Shown in pieces: positions 50,723-60,800 of a DNA stretch of 64,000 nt. The notes beneath the pieces are model-generated. The model made no database searches. It saw only the letters and a list, made by a program, of their open reading frames with translations, and was not told where the DNA came from. This DNA is from Moraxella lacunata (GTDB lineage: Bacteria > Pseudomonadota > Gammaproteobacteria > Pseudomonadales > Moraxellaceae): positions 604,048 to 668,047 of the forward strand of contig NZ_UGQU01000003.1 of assembly GCF_900453205.1 (NCBI RefSeq). The letters are read 5' to 3'. The position numbers and the translations under genes are program-made. The stretch's first letter is position 1. Each line of letters opens with the position of its first letter.

Positions 50723-51325
50723 TTATTGGATGTCAAGATGATACCTATCATCATCAATCCTCACCACCAGTTTATCGCCACGTTCTAGTTTCCCCACGCC
50801 CTTTGGCGAGCCGGTCATGATGATGTCGCCTGCTTGTAATCTGTACAGATTATCCAAATAATCCACCAAAAATTCAAATGAATACATCATCTTTTCGGTG
50901 CTGTCGTCTTGTCGGATTTCGCCATTGACGGCTAAGGATAAATAATAATGGCGTTCGCTAAATGGCTTAAATCCCCCAAGCCAGCACGCTCCCTTAAAGC
51001 CTTTGGCTTTAAGCCATGGTAAGCCCTTGGTTTTGCAAACTTCTTGCACGTCTCTGGCGGTCAAATCAAGCCCCACCGTGTAGGCGATGATTTGCTTGTT
51101 CTCGCCGATGAGTAGCACAAGCTCGGTCTCGTGATGGACGTTCTCCGAAAAGTCGGGCAAAGTGAGTGTATCCCCTGTCGTGATACTGCTGTTGGGCTTT
51201 AAAAATACCAATGGTTCGGCAGGGATTTCGTTGTTGAGTTCGTGGATATGCTCCACATAGCTACGTCCGACACAGTAGATGGTGTTGATGGGGTGGGCTT
51301 GCTCGTTGATAAAGACAGTGGTCAT
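50723..51325 (-). CDS. Fumarylacetoacetate hydrolase family protein
   Basis: 200 residues from ATG 51325. IYCVGRSYVEHIHELNNEIP, PLVFLKPNSS, VHHETELVLLIG (metal-binding Glu-x-Glu), GLDLTARDVQ and IMTGSPKGVGKLERGD are hallmarks of the small FAH-domain hydrolases/decarboxylases such as YcgM. Possible acylpyruvate hydrolase or oxaloacetate decarboxylase activity. Possibly co-transcribed with the alpha/beta hydrolase upstream (55-base gap). Confidence 0.88.
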   Translation of the reverse strand: MTTVFINEQAHPINTIYCVGRSYVEHIHELNNEIPAEPLVFLKPNSSITTGDTLTLPDFSENVHHETELVLLIGENKQIIAYTVGLDLTARDVQEVCKTKGLPWLKAKGFKGACWLGGFKPFSERHYYLSLAVNGEIRQDDSTEKMMYSFEFLVDYLDNLYRLQAGDIIMTGSPKGVGKLERGDKLVVRIDDDRYHLDIQ

Positions 51326-51379
51326 GATAAATTCCAAAAAGTGGGGCAAAAAGTAGCCAATGGGCTTGGGAGCTTAGAC

Positions 51380-52378
51380 TTAGGATGATAAATGCCCCAC
51401 TATCAAACTTGCCAAATACGGCTGATAATACACCGGCAGGTCGTGTGCCATGCCGTCCACCGCCACGAATCGGCTATTCGGGATGATTTTGGCGATGTGT
51501 TTACCGTGGCTTTGGTGCAGTAGCCCGTCTTTGTTGCCGTGAATGACGAGTGTGGGGGCGGTCACTTGACGAGTATACTGGAAAATCGAGCCTGTGGCAA
51601 GGATGGCGTTCATCTGCTGTGTCATGCCAAGCGGATGATGACAGCGATGATAGCGGATTGAGGCGATGTGGCGAGTGCCTTTGACGTCTAGATGACCAGG
51701 GGAGCCGACCGCTGTCATGAACCATACCGCATGACGGAGCATGTCCCGTTCGCTGTTGCTTTGGGCTTTTTTAAAAAAGGTAGAGAACTCTTTGGGTTTG
51801 GGTGGCACCAAAAAGGGGTGGTTGGTGCTACTAAACAGCAGGGCGAGCCTGTCGATATAATGGGGGTATTTGGCACAGACGATTTGGGCGATCATACCGC
51901 CCATGCTCGCCCCGACCAGATGTGTTTTGCCCAAATTCATCGCCCCAATCAGCCCTGCGACATCGTCCGCCATGTCGGGTAGGGTGTAGGCGACTTTTTC
52001 ACGGGCGTTGGATAAGCCAATTTGGTTTTTGGCAATCATTTTTAGGATGTTGGTGTGTGGCAGTTTGGCTAGATGCTTGATTTTGGTGGAAAGACCCGTA
52101 TCACGATTGTCAAATCTGATGACAAAAAACCCTGCGTCCATAAACTTTTTTAAAAAAGTATCCGACCAAAACAGCATTTGCGAGCCAAAGCCTGTGATGA
52201 ACAGTAAAGGCGGATGGTCAGGGTTGCCCCCTGCTTCGACACACAGCGTAATGCCACGCCCAACATCAACCATGCTTTGATAAAAATGGGGCGATAGGTC
52301 GGATGCTTGCCAGTCTTGGTTAAATCTATCCCAGCTTGGCGGTGGTGTGTGGGCGATGGGCGGTGGCAAATAGGCCAT
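51380..52378 (-). CDS. Alpha/beta fold hydrolase
   Basis: 332 residues. PLLFITGFGSQMLFW (oxyanion segment), FDNRDTGLS, nucleophile elbow GASMGGMIAQ (Ser at about 172), acid in HGNKDGLLH and the catalytic His near VDGMAHDLP. The pattern matches the family of Rv1191/LipV-like esterases. Lies just downstream of rubredoxin (6-base gap) on the same strand; whether the two cooperate is unknown. Confidence 0.85.
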   Translation of the reverse strand: MAYLPPPIAHTPPPSWDRFNQDWQASDLSPHFYQSMVDVGRGITLCVEAGGNPDHPPLLFITGFGSQMLFWSDTFLKKFMDAGFFVIRFDNRDTGLSTKIKHLAKLPHTNILKMIAKNQIGLSNAREKVAYTLPDMADDVAGLIGAMNLGKTHLVGASMGGMIAQIVCAKYPHYIDRLALLFSSTNHPFLVPPKPKEFSTFFKKAQSNSERDMLRHAVWFMTAVGSPGHLDVKGTRHIASIRYHRCHHPLGMTQQMNAILATGSIFQYTRQVTAPTLVIHGNKDGLLHQSHGKHIAKIIPNSRFVAVDGMAHDLPVYYQPYLASLIVGHLSS

Positions 52379-52384
52379 GAATGA

Positions 52385-52549
52385 TTAAATCTCAACCATC
52401 TCAAAGTCTTCTTTGCTCACGCCACAGTCGGGGCATGTCCAGTCGTTTGGGATGTCTTCCCAACGTGTGCCAGCAGGCAAACCCTCTTCGGGACAGCCTA
52501 AGGCTTCATCATAAATCCAACCGCAGACGATACATTGATATTTTTTCAT
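52385..52549 (-). CDS. Rubredoxin
   Basis: 54 residues, ATG 52549 to TAA 52385. The two iron-binding CxxC pairs are in [12 protein letters not shown] and [13 protein letters not shown]; the central [15 protein letters not shown] is typical. Small cytoplasmic Fe(SCys)4 electron carrier, in Moraxellaceae usually feeding rubredoxin-dependent oxygenases; no such enzyme adjoins. Too short for many gene finders. Confidence 0.95.
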   Translation of the reverse strand: MKKYQCIVCGWIYDEALGCPEEGLPAGTRWEDIPNDWTCPDCGVSKEDFEMVEI

Positions 52550-52648
52550 GGCAAAAACTTCATTGATAAATGGGCATATAGTTTACACTCATACGCCCAT
52601 TTTGTAAAGCCTTTTTTATTTAAAAAATCAATCGTATTGTTTTTTCAA

Positions 52649-53575
52649 TTATTTTTCAAATAACTGCTTTTGTAAATCCGCCCGAGCCTTGACAAAGCCG
52701 TCAATGCCTTTTAAAAGCAGTTCATTGACAGGGGCGTTGTCTTGTAGGTTTTTAAAGCCCTGCTCATCAAGGGGTGTAGGACGTTCTAGCACCGTTTGGC
52801 TTGGGCTTAATTGGCGGGCAACGTCCGTATCCATATTAGCCAATTCATCAAGCAAGGCAGGCGAGATGGTGAGTAAGTCGCACCCTGCTAGGGCAAGGAT
52901 TTGGGTGGTTGAGCGAAAACTTGCCCCCATGATTTCGGTGGGGTAGCCGTGTGATTTATAAAACTCATAAATATTTTTGACCGAGTTTACGCCCAAATCA
53001 TCATTTATGTCAATGCTTTGGCGGTTTTCATGTGCTTTTTGCCAGTCGGTCAGTCGCCCCACAAACGGCGAGATGAGCTTAACCCCAGCGTCAGCACACG
53101 CACGGGCTTGGGTGTCGGTAAAGAGCAGGGTTAGGTTACAGTGAATGCCTTGTTTTTCTAGGATTTCGGCGGACTTAATGCCTTGCCAAGTGGCGGCGAT
53201 TTTGATGAGAATGCGACTGGTGTCTACGCCCAGTTTGTCATAGAGTTCGATGAATGCTAGGGCATTTTGCACGGTTTTATCGGTGTCAAATGAGTGGCGT
53301 GCATCCACTTCGGTGGAGACCCGTCCGTCGATGTGCGAGAGTATCTGCTTGCCAAGCTCGGCAGTTAAGCGGTCGATGGTGTCATCATCAGACAGTCCTA
53401 AGCTTTTGATTTGGCGGATAAGCTCGCCATGCTCACCTGAGAGTAGGGCGGAGGCGACTAGGCTTGGGTTGGTGGTGGCGTCTTGTGGACGCAAGCGAGC
53501 GATGGCGGTTAGGTCACCTGTATCAGCAACGATGGTGGTGTGCTTAGCGAGTGCGGTTAGGGCGTTCATGGTCAT
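52649..53575 (-). CDS. tal: Transaldolase, class I
   Basis: 308 residues from ATG 53575 (AAGGA sits 7 bases upstream; the frame is open far upstream but without family resemblance). Pentose phosphate pathway enzyme transferring dihydroxyacetone units. Motifs: RLRPQDATTNPSLV, RILIKIAATWQGIKSAE (Schiff-base Lys), EIMGASFRS. Length fits TalB-type enzymes. Confidence 0.93.
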   Translation of the reverse strand: MTMNALTALAKHTTIVADTGDLTAIARLRPQDATTNPSLVASALLSGEHGELIRQIKSLGLSDDDTIDRLTAELGKQILSHIDGRVSTEVDARHSFDTDKTVQNALAFIELYDKLGVDTSRILIKIAATWQGIKSAEILEKQGIHCNLTLLFTDTQARACADAGVKLISPFVGRLTDWQKAHENRQSIDINDDLGVNSVKNIYEFYKSHGYPTEIMGASFRSTTQILALAGCDLLTISPALLDELANMDTDVARQLSPSQTVLERPTPLDEQGFKNLQDNAPVNELLLKGIDGFVKARADLQKQLFEK

Positions 53576-53697
53576 GGGCATCCTTGATGATAAAAGTGCT
53601 TTAACATACCATAAATACGGACGTTTGGCAAAATATTTGTTGGGAAAAGTTGGAGCGTGTCTGCTACGGATGATACTTTGGCGGAATCTGATAAAGA

Positions 53698-54051
53698 TTA
53701 AAACCAATCTTCCAGCAAAAAGAACGGCTTTTCATAACGTTTGGCTTCTTTGGGAGAGCATGGCTTGGGGGCTAGGCGATTTTTGATGGCAGGATTTTTG
53801 GCAAAGCTAATGTCATCGCACACCGCTCTGTCATGATAAGGATGGATGGGCAGGTGCTTTTGTCGTAGGTTGGGTGTGTGTTCGGGAGTGTTGGGGTTAA
53901 GGTTTGGGTTTAGGGTGACGGGCAGGGGGCTGTCAACCCACTGGATGTGTTGGCAGGCACTGAGCATGCCACAAAGTAGCACTAAGCCAAAACGCACGAG
54001 CAGATGAGTCGTGCGTTTTTTTAGGGTGATTGATAAGGGTGTGTTGAACAT
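53698..54051 (-). CDS. Small lipoprotein downstream of tolB, not Pal
   Basis: 117 residues from ATG 54051 (longer starts at 54060 and 54078 exist). Lipobox LSAC (VRFGLVLLCGMLSAC). The mature part is Pro/Asn-rich (PVTLNPNLNPNTPEHTP), contains Cys in RAVCDD and PKPCSP, and ends in a hydrophobic-aromatic tail (EKPFFLLEDWF). It has no OmpA-like peptidoglycan-binding domain, so it occupies the usual position of pal without being Pal. The start codon lies within the left arm of repeat copy C. Confidence 0.7.
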   Translation of the reverse strand: MFNTPLSITLKKRTTHLLVRFGLVLLCGMLSACQHIQWVDSPLPVTLNPNLNPNTPEHTPNLRQKHLPIHPYHDRAVCDDISFAKNPAIKNRLAPKPCSPKEAKRYEKPFFLLEDWF

Positions 54052-54160
54052 TGATAACATTCTTATAAAATATGGCAAAATTTGACAAATTCAACCAATT
54101 TTTGCATGAAAAATGGCTAAATTTTGTTTTTCATTGCAAATACCAATATTCAACACGCCC
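54037..54160. mobile_element. MITE-like repeat, copy C
   Basis: About 124 bp bounded by GGGTGTGTTGAACATT (54037-54052) and AATATTCAACACGCCC (54145-54160), an imperfect 16-bp inverted pair (14 matches). The interior shares CATTGATAAC, AAAATTTGACAA, TTGCATGAAAAA and ATTGCAAATACCAA with copy B. It fills the tolB-lipoprotein gap and supplies the lipoprotein start codon. Confidence 0.7.
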
Positions 54161-54169
54161 AAGTCCAAA

Positions 54170-55477
54170 TCAGTTGATACCGCCACGTGACCATGTTGGT
54201 TCACGCACCGTATCTTGGGTGTCAATGGTAAAGGCTTGCCCTGTTTTTAGGGAACGAATGGTCATCTGACCACGTCCGCCTTTGTGGGATGAATAGACGA
54301 TGCGGTTGCCATTGGGTGAGAAGCTCGCTGACTCATCAATGCCTGTCGTGTCAATCGTACCAACCCCTGTCACCACTAGGCTACGCCCTGAAACATAGGC
54401 GATTTTGCTACCATCTGGGCTGACTCGGGGGTTTGCCCCTGCACCGCCAATGGCTGATGCTTGCCCTGTGTTCATGTTGTAGCGGTAGAGACGTGGTGTG
54501 CGTGAGCCATTATCAGCGGTAAAGACAAAAGAGCGACCGTCTGGGGTGTACTGCGGTGAGTTTTCTGCCCCTTTCATATTGGTTAGGCGTTTTAGATGAC
54601 CTGAGGCGATGTGTAGCTCATAGATGGACGGGTCATTATTTTCATGACTGCCTGAGAAAAGAATACTGGTGCCGTCAGGTGAGAACGATGCCCCTAGGTT
54701 ATTACCCTTAAATGGGGTGATGACTTGACCGCCACCACTGCTACTGGCACTTTGCAGGTGAATGACTGGCAAGCCGTTAGGTTTTTGTACCGAGTAGGCG
54801 ATACGCTGACCGTCAGGCGACCATGTGGGACTAAAAATAGAGCCTTGCGTGCTAAATAGCACACGGACGTTTTGCCCGTCAGCGTCCATCACTTTTAGGG
54901 TGGAGGTTTTATTGCGTGGGTCGCCTGTCTCTTCGACATAAGCGATACGCCCTGTAAAGTCGCCTGGTTCGCCTGTGATGATTTCATAAATCTTATCGCT
55001 CACAACATGAGCGGTGTGGCGAAGTTTGCTTTGGTTGTTCTCGCTGTATTTGGTCTGTCTGCCCTGCATGACGCGTCCTGTGGCAACTTCGATGACTTCA
55101 AAATGAATGGCGATTTTGCCCCCTGTGACGTTTTGGGTTTGTCCAACCACGACATAATTAAAGCCAGCATTTTGCCAATGTGATAGGTTTTGGCTAATCT
55201 CGGCAGAGGAGTGGGCACGTTGGGGTAGGTTTTGACTGGTGGTTTTTAGTTCGGTGTGACTTAGGTTGCTGGCGACGGTGTTGCTGACCACACTGTCGCC
55301 AGCAAAGGGAATGAGAGCGACTTGGTAGGGGTTTTGTACGCCATCGACGTCGATGTCAAAGTTAAGCTCGCTGTCATTGGTGCTGCCCAGTGAGCCATAA
55401 CCCACGGCAAAAGCAGGGCTTGCCACGACTAGGGCGACAGCTAGGGTTAGATGAGATAAGGGGGTTTTGATGTTCAT
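54170..55477 (-). CDS. tolB: Tol-Pal system protein TolB
   Basis: 435 residues. Cleavable signal peptide (LSHLTLAVALVVASPAFA), N-terminal alpha/beta domain (about 35-165) and a six-bladed WD-like propeller with repeated FSPxWSPDGxxIAY-type segments (SPTWSPDGQRIAY, ASFSPDGTSILF, PQYTPDGRSFVF, PRVSPDGSKIAY). Periplasmic; binds Pal and TolA in outer-membrane constriction at division. Fourth gene of tolQRAB. Confidence 0.95.
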   Translation of the reverse strand: MNIKTPLSHLTLAVALVVASPAFAVGYGSLGSTNDSELNFDIDVDGVQNPYQVALIPFAGDSVVSNTVASNLSHTELKTTSQNLPQRAHSSAEISQNLSHWQNAGFNYVVVGQTQNVTGGKIAIHFEVIEVATGRVMQGRQTKYSENNQSKLRHTAHVVSDKIYEIITGEPGDFTGRIAYVEETGDPRNKTSTLKVMDADGQNVRVLFSTQGSIFSPTWSPDGQRIAYSVQKPNGLPVIHLQSASSSGGGQVITPFKGNNLGASFSPDGTSILFSGSHENNDPSIYELHIASGHLKRLTNMKGAENSPQYTPDGRSFVFTADNGSRTPRLYRYNMNTGQASAIGGAGANPRVSPDGSKIAYVSGRSLVVTGVGTIDTTGIDESASFSPNGNRIVYSSHKGGRGQMTIRSLKTGQAFTIDTQDTVREPTWSRGGIN

Positions 55478-55527
55478 GGGGTATCCTTAAAAATGTTTAA
55501 AATATGATATTTGGGGATTTATATATT

Positions 55528-56478
55528 CTAATTGATTTTAAAATTAAAATTCAAGTCGCGATAATTCGTGCCAACAATGGGCGTGAGTGGACTGGCTCGA
55601 TGCACAGTATCTTCTAGCTGTTCACGCAGATACTCATCACCGCCTGAGACTTGAACGCTTAGTACGTTGCCACTGCCATCTACTTTGAGCTTGACTTGCA
55701 AAGTTTGGTTTTTACCAGTGGCTCGCCAATGCGAGCGAATGTGGCGTTGCAAGGCAGAGATGACCTCGTTGCGGTTGCTACTTTGTTCGCTACTGCCACT
55801 GCTATTACCGCCGCTGACTGCCCCGCCACGTCCTACGGTGGGGGTAGTGGGCGTATCTTTGATGGTGCTTTGTCCATCGCCCAAACTTCGGCTGTCGGTA
55901 CGATTGGCACGTTCTTTTTCGGCAATGGCGTTATCACGGCGTTCTCGGGCTTCATTAAGCCCTTGGCTGTTCTCACGGGCGATGTCATCATTACTGCGTT
56001 CCCGAACTTCTAGCTCTGCCACGGCACGAGCCCGTTCACGCTCTTCGTCTGCCATGGCTTGCCTTTGCATTTCTATCTCGGAGAGTATCTCATCATCCAG
56101 GCTTTTGGCGTACTCTGCCATTTGAGCTTGGTAGGCACGTTCACGCTTGGCAAGGTCGTCATAATAGGCTTCTAGCTGAGCACTGCGACTGCTGTCAGGG
56201 GTAGTGGTGCTTTGGGTGCTGTCGGTTTGGGTGGACTGGGCTTGATGCTCGGCAAAGGCGTCAGCAATGGCGGCTTCTGCCCCTGCTAGGTCGTCCCCTG
56301 TAACTAGACTTGCTTCTAAGGAGACGGTCTCGGGTAAGGGTTTTTGTTGGGTGTAGGCAAACAGCACCCCTGTCACAATCAGCCCATGCACCACGACGCT
56401 ACCCACGAGCGAGAGCAGGAGATTAGGCTCTTTGGTGCCGATGTTGTCCGAGTCTAGGCGTGCGGTTTGCTGGTTCAT
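55528..56478 (-). CDS. tolA: Tol-Pal system protein TolA
   Basis: 316 residues. One N-terminal transmembrane helix (LLLSLVGSVVVHGLIVTGVLF) containing the SHLxH-like SVVVHG segment that contacts TolQ/TolR, a long Ala/Glu/Arg-rich coiled coil (about 95-215; RERAYQAQMAEYAK, EERERARAVAELEVRERS), a Gly/Ser linker, and a C-terminal TonB-like domain (about 235-316; LKVDGSGNVLSVQVSGG). Spans the periplasm and couples the proton-motive force to TolB/Pal. Confidence 0.93.
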   Translation of the reverse strand: MNQQTARLDSDNIGTKEPNLLLSLVGSVVVHGLIVTGVLFAYTQQKPLPETVSLEASLVTGDDLAGAEAAIADAFAEHQAQSTQTDSTQSTTTPDSSRSAQLEAYYDDLAKRERAYQAQMAEYAKSLDDEILSEIEMQRQAMADEERERARAVAELEVRERSNDDIARENSQGLNEARERRDNAIAEKERANRTDSRSLGDGQSTIKDTPTTPTVGRGGAVSGGNSSGSSEQSSNRNEVISALQRHIRSHWRATGKNQTLQVKLKVDGSGNVLSVQVSGGDEYLREQLEDTVHRASPLTPIVGTNYRDLNFNFKIN

Positions 56479-56495
56479 GATAAGCTGTTATTTTT

Positions 56496-56963
56496 TTATT
56501 TTTTGGTGGATTGCTTGCTTGTGCTACTTTGACCGCTTAATAGTCCAACTTTGGTAACACCTGCCCCTTGCACCAGTGCCATGACGTGCATGACCGCTTC
56601 ATAGGCGTTATCTTTGTCGGCATTAATCAGTACTTGGAGCTGGCTACCGCTCTCGCCCATGTTCGCCTGTGCCATGTCGGTAAGCAGGGTGGACAACTCA
56701 CTCTCACTGATGGCTTGGTCAATGGCTCGCTCATGACTGATAAACAACTCACCATCTTTGGTGAGTGAGACGATGACAGGGGTTAACTCACTTTTGGTGA
56801 TGTTGCTGGTTTTCTCGCTTGGCAGATTGACTTCTACCCCTGTGGTGAGCATGGGGGCGGTTACCATAAAGATGATGAGTAGCACGAGCATGACGTCAAT
56901 GTAGGGGACGACATTCATCTCGCTGTTTAGGGGTTTTTTGGCACGTGCGTAGCTGTTTTTCAT
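56496..56963 (-). CDS. tolR: Tol-Pal system protein TolR
   Basis: 155 residues, ExbD/TolR family. Single N-terminal helix NVVPYIDVMLVLLIIFMV with the proton-conducting Asp at about 23, then a periplasmic domain. 9 bases after tolQ and 17 before tolA. Confidence 0.93.
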   Translation of the reverse strand: MKNSYARAKKPLNSEMNVVPYIDVMLVLLIIFMVTAPMLTTGVEVNLPSEKTSNITKSELTPVIVSLTKDGELFISHERAIDQAISESELSTLLTDMAQANMGESGSQLQVLINADKDNAYEAVMHVMALVQGAGVTKVGLLSGQSSTSKQSTKK

Positions 56964-56971
56964 GATGTCGC

Positions 56972-57658
56972 CTAAATTTGACCAGTACGCTGTGCCATGG
57001 TGTATTCATGAGCAAATACCCCTGTCAGCTCTTCACAAAATAACGCCCGAGACTCGTACAACGCCCCTGCCTTGGCACTAAAATGGTTAAAGGCAAGGCT
57101 TGCGGGAATGGCGGCAAATAACCCCATGGCAGTGGCAATCAAGGCTTCGGCAATGCCAGGGGCAACTGTGGCAAGGCTCACGCTCTCGGCACTAGATAAC
57201 CCAATAAAAGCGGTCATAATCCCCCACACCGTGCCAAACAGTCCGATATAAGGCGACACCGACGCGATACTGGCTAAGGTTGCCAAGCCTTGCTCTAATA
57301 CGGCTTGCTGTTTGCCAATGGCGACTTTAAATTTACGCTCAACACTGTCTAGGGTGTCCGCTCGCACCGCCCCTGATTTTTGGGCTTTTAAAAACTCGCC
57401 ATAACCGACAAAAAATACCTGCTCTAAGCCGGTGCGTTCAGGCTCATTGGCGACTGAGCTATACTGTTTGGCAAGGGTGTTGCCTGACCATAGCCACGCT
57501 TCAAAATCATTATCAAAGCGTTTGGCACTGCCGAGTTTGGCGGATAGGCGAAAAATCAGCCCCCAACCAATCAATGATAGGAGCAGTAGCAATCCCATGA
57601 CCAGTTGCACCAGCAAACTGGCTTCTAAAATCAAATCTAAAACGTTAAGTTCGCTCAT
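56972..57658 (-). CDS. tolQ: Tol-Pal system protein TolQ
   Basis: 228 residues from ATG 57658 (MSELNVLDL); the frame extends 18 bases upstream to another ATG. MotA/TolQ/ExbB family with helices near 10-32, 130-155 and 165-195; GTVWGIMTAF and GIAEALIATAMGLFAAIPA are diagnostic. Stator channel with TolR in the inner membrane. Confidence 0.93.
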   Translation of the reverse strand: MSELNVLDLILEASLLVQLVMGLLLLLSLIGWGLIFRLSAKLGSAKRFDNDFEAWLWSGNTLAKQYSSVANEPERTGLEQVFFVGYGEFLKAQKSGAVRADTLDSVERKFKVAIGKQQAVLEQGLATLASIASVSPYIGLFGTVWGIMTAFIGLSSAESVSLATVAPGIAEALIATAMGLFAAIPASLAFNHFSAKAGALYESRALFCEELTGVFAHEYTMAQRTGQI

Positions 57659-57837
57659 CGTATAAAATTTTGCCAAAAATGGCTTATTATAGCCGATTTT
57701 TTAAAAAACCACACCAAAAAGTATGCCTAAGTTTACAAACGGCATGAAAATTATCCTTAATGCCAGTGGCACGGCTTGTAAATCCTTGCAAAAGCCCCAT
57801 TTATCTGATTTTTAGAATGATTAATGATAACATAACA

Positions 57838-60800
57838 ATGCCAAATATAACCCAAAATCCCAACACCCCCCAACTACTCGCCAAAGACCGCCACATTGCT
57901 CATCGCTTAGAACGTGAATTGCGTGGCAATTTCCCTGCCGACATTAAAGCCAAAAAACAAGCCCAGCTTGATACTATCATAGAGCGTTCTGCCCAAGCGG
58001 TACAAGCTCGCATGGACAGCGTGCCGTCTGATTTAAAAGATAGGCTCAATGCCGATTTGCCCGTTACCGCCCGAGCGGACGAGATTATCCGTGCGATACA
58101 AGACAATCAAGTCATCATCGTGGCAGGCGAGACAGGCTCAGGCAAGACAACCCAGCTCCCCAAACTTGCCATGCTGGCAGGGCGTGGCACGACAGGGCAA
58201 ATCGGACACACTCAGCCACGCCGTCTGGCGGCGAGAAGTGTCGCCATGCGAATTGCAGACGAGCTTGGCGAGAGTTTGGGGCAGACGGTGAGTTTTAAGG
58301 TGCGATTTACCGAACAGGGCAGTCGTGATAGCCTTATCAAGCTCATGACGGACGGTATTTTGCTTGCCGAGCTTGGCTCGGATAAATTTTTGACACGCTA
58401 TGACACGATTATCATTGACGAAGCCCACGAGCGTAGCCTAAACATTGACTTTATTTTGGGCTATCTAAAACGCCTATTGCCAAAACGCCCTGATTTAAAG
58501 GTCATCATCACATCAGCCACCCTTGACACCGCCCGTTTTTCCGAGTATTTTAAGCCGTCTGTCAAGGGCGATGTGCCAATCATCAATGTCGAAGGGCGAA
58601 GCTACCCTGTGGAGATTCGCTACCGTCCGCTCATTGATGAGATTGTCAAAAGCCATGACGATGACGCTTTTGATGATATGGAAGACAAGCTCCCCAGAGC
58701 CTTGACATCTGCGGTCAATGAGTGCTTTGATGACGCACGCACCAAAGGACACCCAAGCTCATCGGACATTTTGATTTTTGCCAGTACCGAAGCCGAGATT
58801 CGTGAAATACAGGAGATTTTGACCGCTTACGCACCGCCTCACACCGAAATTTTGCCGTTATTTGCTCGCCAAAGTTTTGCCGAACAACAGCGGATTTTTA
58901 AGCCCACAGGGGGTAGGCGGATTATCATTTCAACGAATGTGGCGGAGACCGCCTTGACTGTGCCAAACATTCGCTATGTCATTGATTTGGGCTTTGCACG
59001 GATTAGCCGTTATAATTACCGCTCACGCATTCAACGACTTCCCATTGAAGCCATTAGCCAAGCGGCGGCGAACCAACGGGCGGGACGCTGTGGGCGAATT
59101 TCGGACGGTGTGTGCATACGCTTGTACTCCAAAGAAGACTTTGATACCCGTCCAGAATTTACCGAACCTGAGATTTTGCGTACCAATTTGGCAAGCGTGA
59201 TTTTGCAAATGGAAAATCTGGGGCTTGGCGATGTGGCACAGTTTGATTTTATCACACCGCCCGATTTACGCCTTGTCAATGACGGACGAAAGCTCCTACA
59301 CGAGCTTGGGGCGTTATCCGACACGCCCACCAAAACCGCCTTTAAAAAATCCCAAAAAGAGCAAAAATCAGGGCAAAAAGTGGGGCAAAAATCCAAGCCG
59401 TCAAATCTTACCGACATTGGCAAAAAAATGGCAAAAATGCCCATAGATCCACGCCTTGCCCGTATGCTGATTGCGGGGGCGGATTTTGCTTGTCTTGATA
59501 AAATGCTCATCATCGTCTCCTCCCTTGCTGTGCAAGATGTGCGTGAACGACCAGCCGACAAACAAAGCCAAGCTGACCAAAAGCACGCCTTGTTTCGCAA
59601 GGATAATTCTGACTTTTTGTTTTATGTGGAATTGTTTGATGTGCTGTTTAACGCCCACGAAATGCACGGTGGCGAAAAACTCACAGGCAATGGGCGTAAG
59701 AATTTTGCCAAAAAGCATTATTTAAGCTTTCCCCGTATCAAAGAATGGCAAAAAACGCACGAGCAACTCACGCAAATGATGAGCGATTTGGGTTATCAAA
59801 TTTATCAAGAAAGTGATAACAATCAAGAACTTACCAAAAATGACAAAGCAAACACCACACAAAAAGGTCGCATTGGCTTAAAAGGTGGCAAAAAAGTGCT
59901 TGGCAAAAGTGCAATGCTTGCAAGTTTAAAGGACAAAGACGGTCATTTTGACAAAAACAAACTCACCAAATCCGCCCAAGATTATGCCAGCATTCATCGG
60001 GCGTTATTGACGGCACTCTTATCCTTTGTCGCTCACAAAACCGACACGGTGGGCGAGTATCTCATGACCAAAAACCAAAAGGCAAAGATTTTCCCTGCAA
60101 GTGTCCTGCATAAAAAAGGAGCGGAATGGGTGCTTGCCTTTGAAGTGGTGGAAACTTCACAAGTGTATATGCGTACACTGGCAAAAATTGAGCCTGAATG
60201 GATTTTGTCGGCGGGCAAGCCTTTATTAAAATACCATTATTTTGAACCGCATTGGTCAAAAAAAGAAGGGCGGGTGCGTGCTTATGCTCAGATTAGCCTA
60301 TTTGGGTTAATCATTGTACACAAACAGCTCGTTAATTATGAAACGGTGGATTTGGTGGCAAGCCGTGAGATTTTTATTATGGACGCACTCGTAGGCGATG
60401 GACAAGAAGAACGCTACCCCAAAGCCTTGCCTTTTTTGACCCACAACCGCCAAAAAATCAAAGATGTGGGCGACACCGAAGACAAGTTACGCCGTCGTGA
60501 TTTACTGGTGGACGAAGAGCGATTGTATGAATTTTATGATGATAAAATTCCGCCCCACATTGCGTCCGCCAAAGCCTTTGAAGATTGGCTTGGCAAGGTG
60601 GGCGATGATGAGTTTTTAAAATTTAAAGACGAAGATGTCGTAAACAATGTCGTCAATGTCGGACAAGAATTTCCCAAATTTTGGCAGGTGGGGGCAGTCA
60701 AATTCCCCTTGTCCTATGTCTTTGACCCAAGCTCGGACGATGACGGCGTAAGTGTCAAAGTGGGGGCAGGGGCGTTGTCTCAGCTTGACAGCGTGGATTT

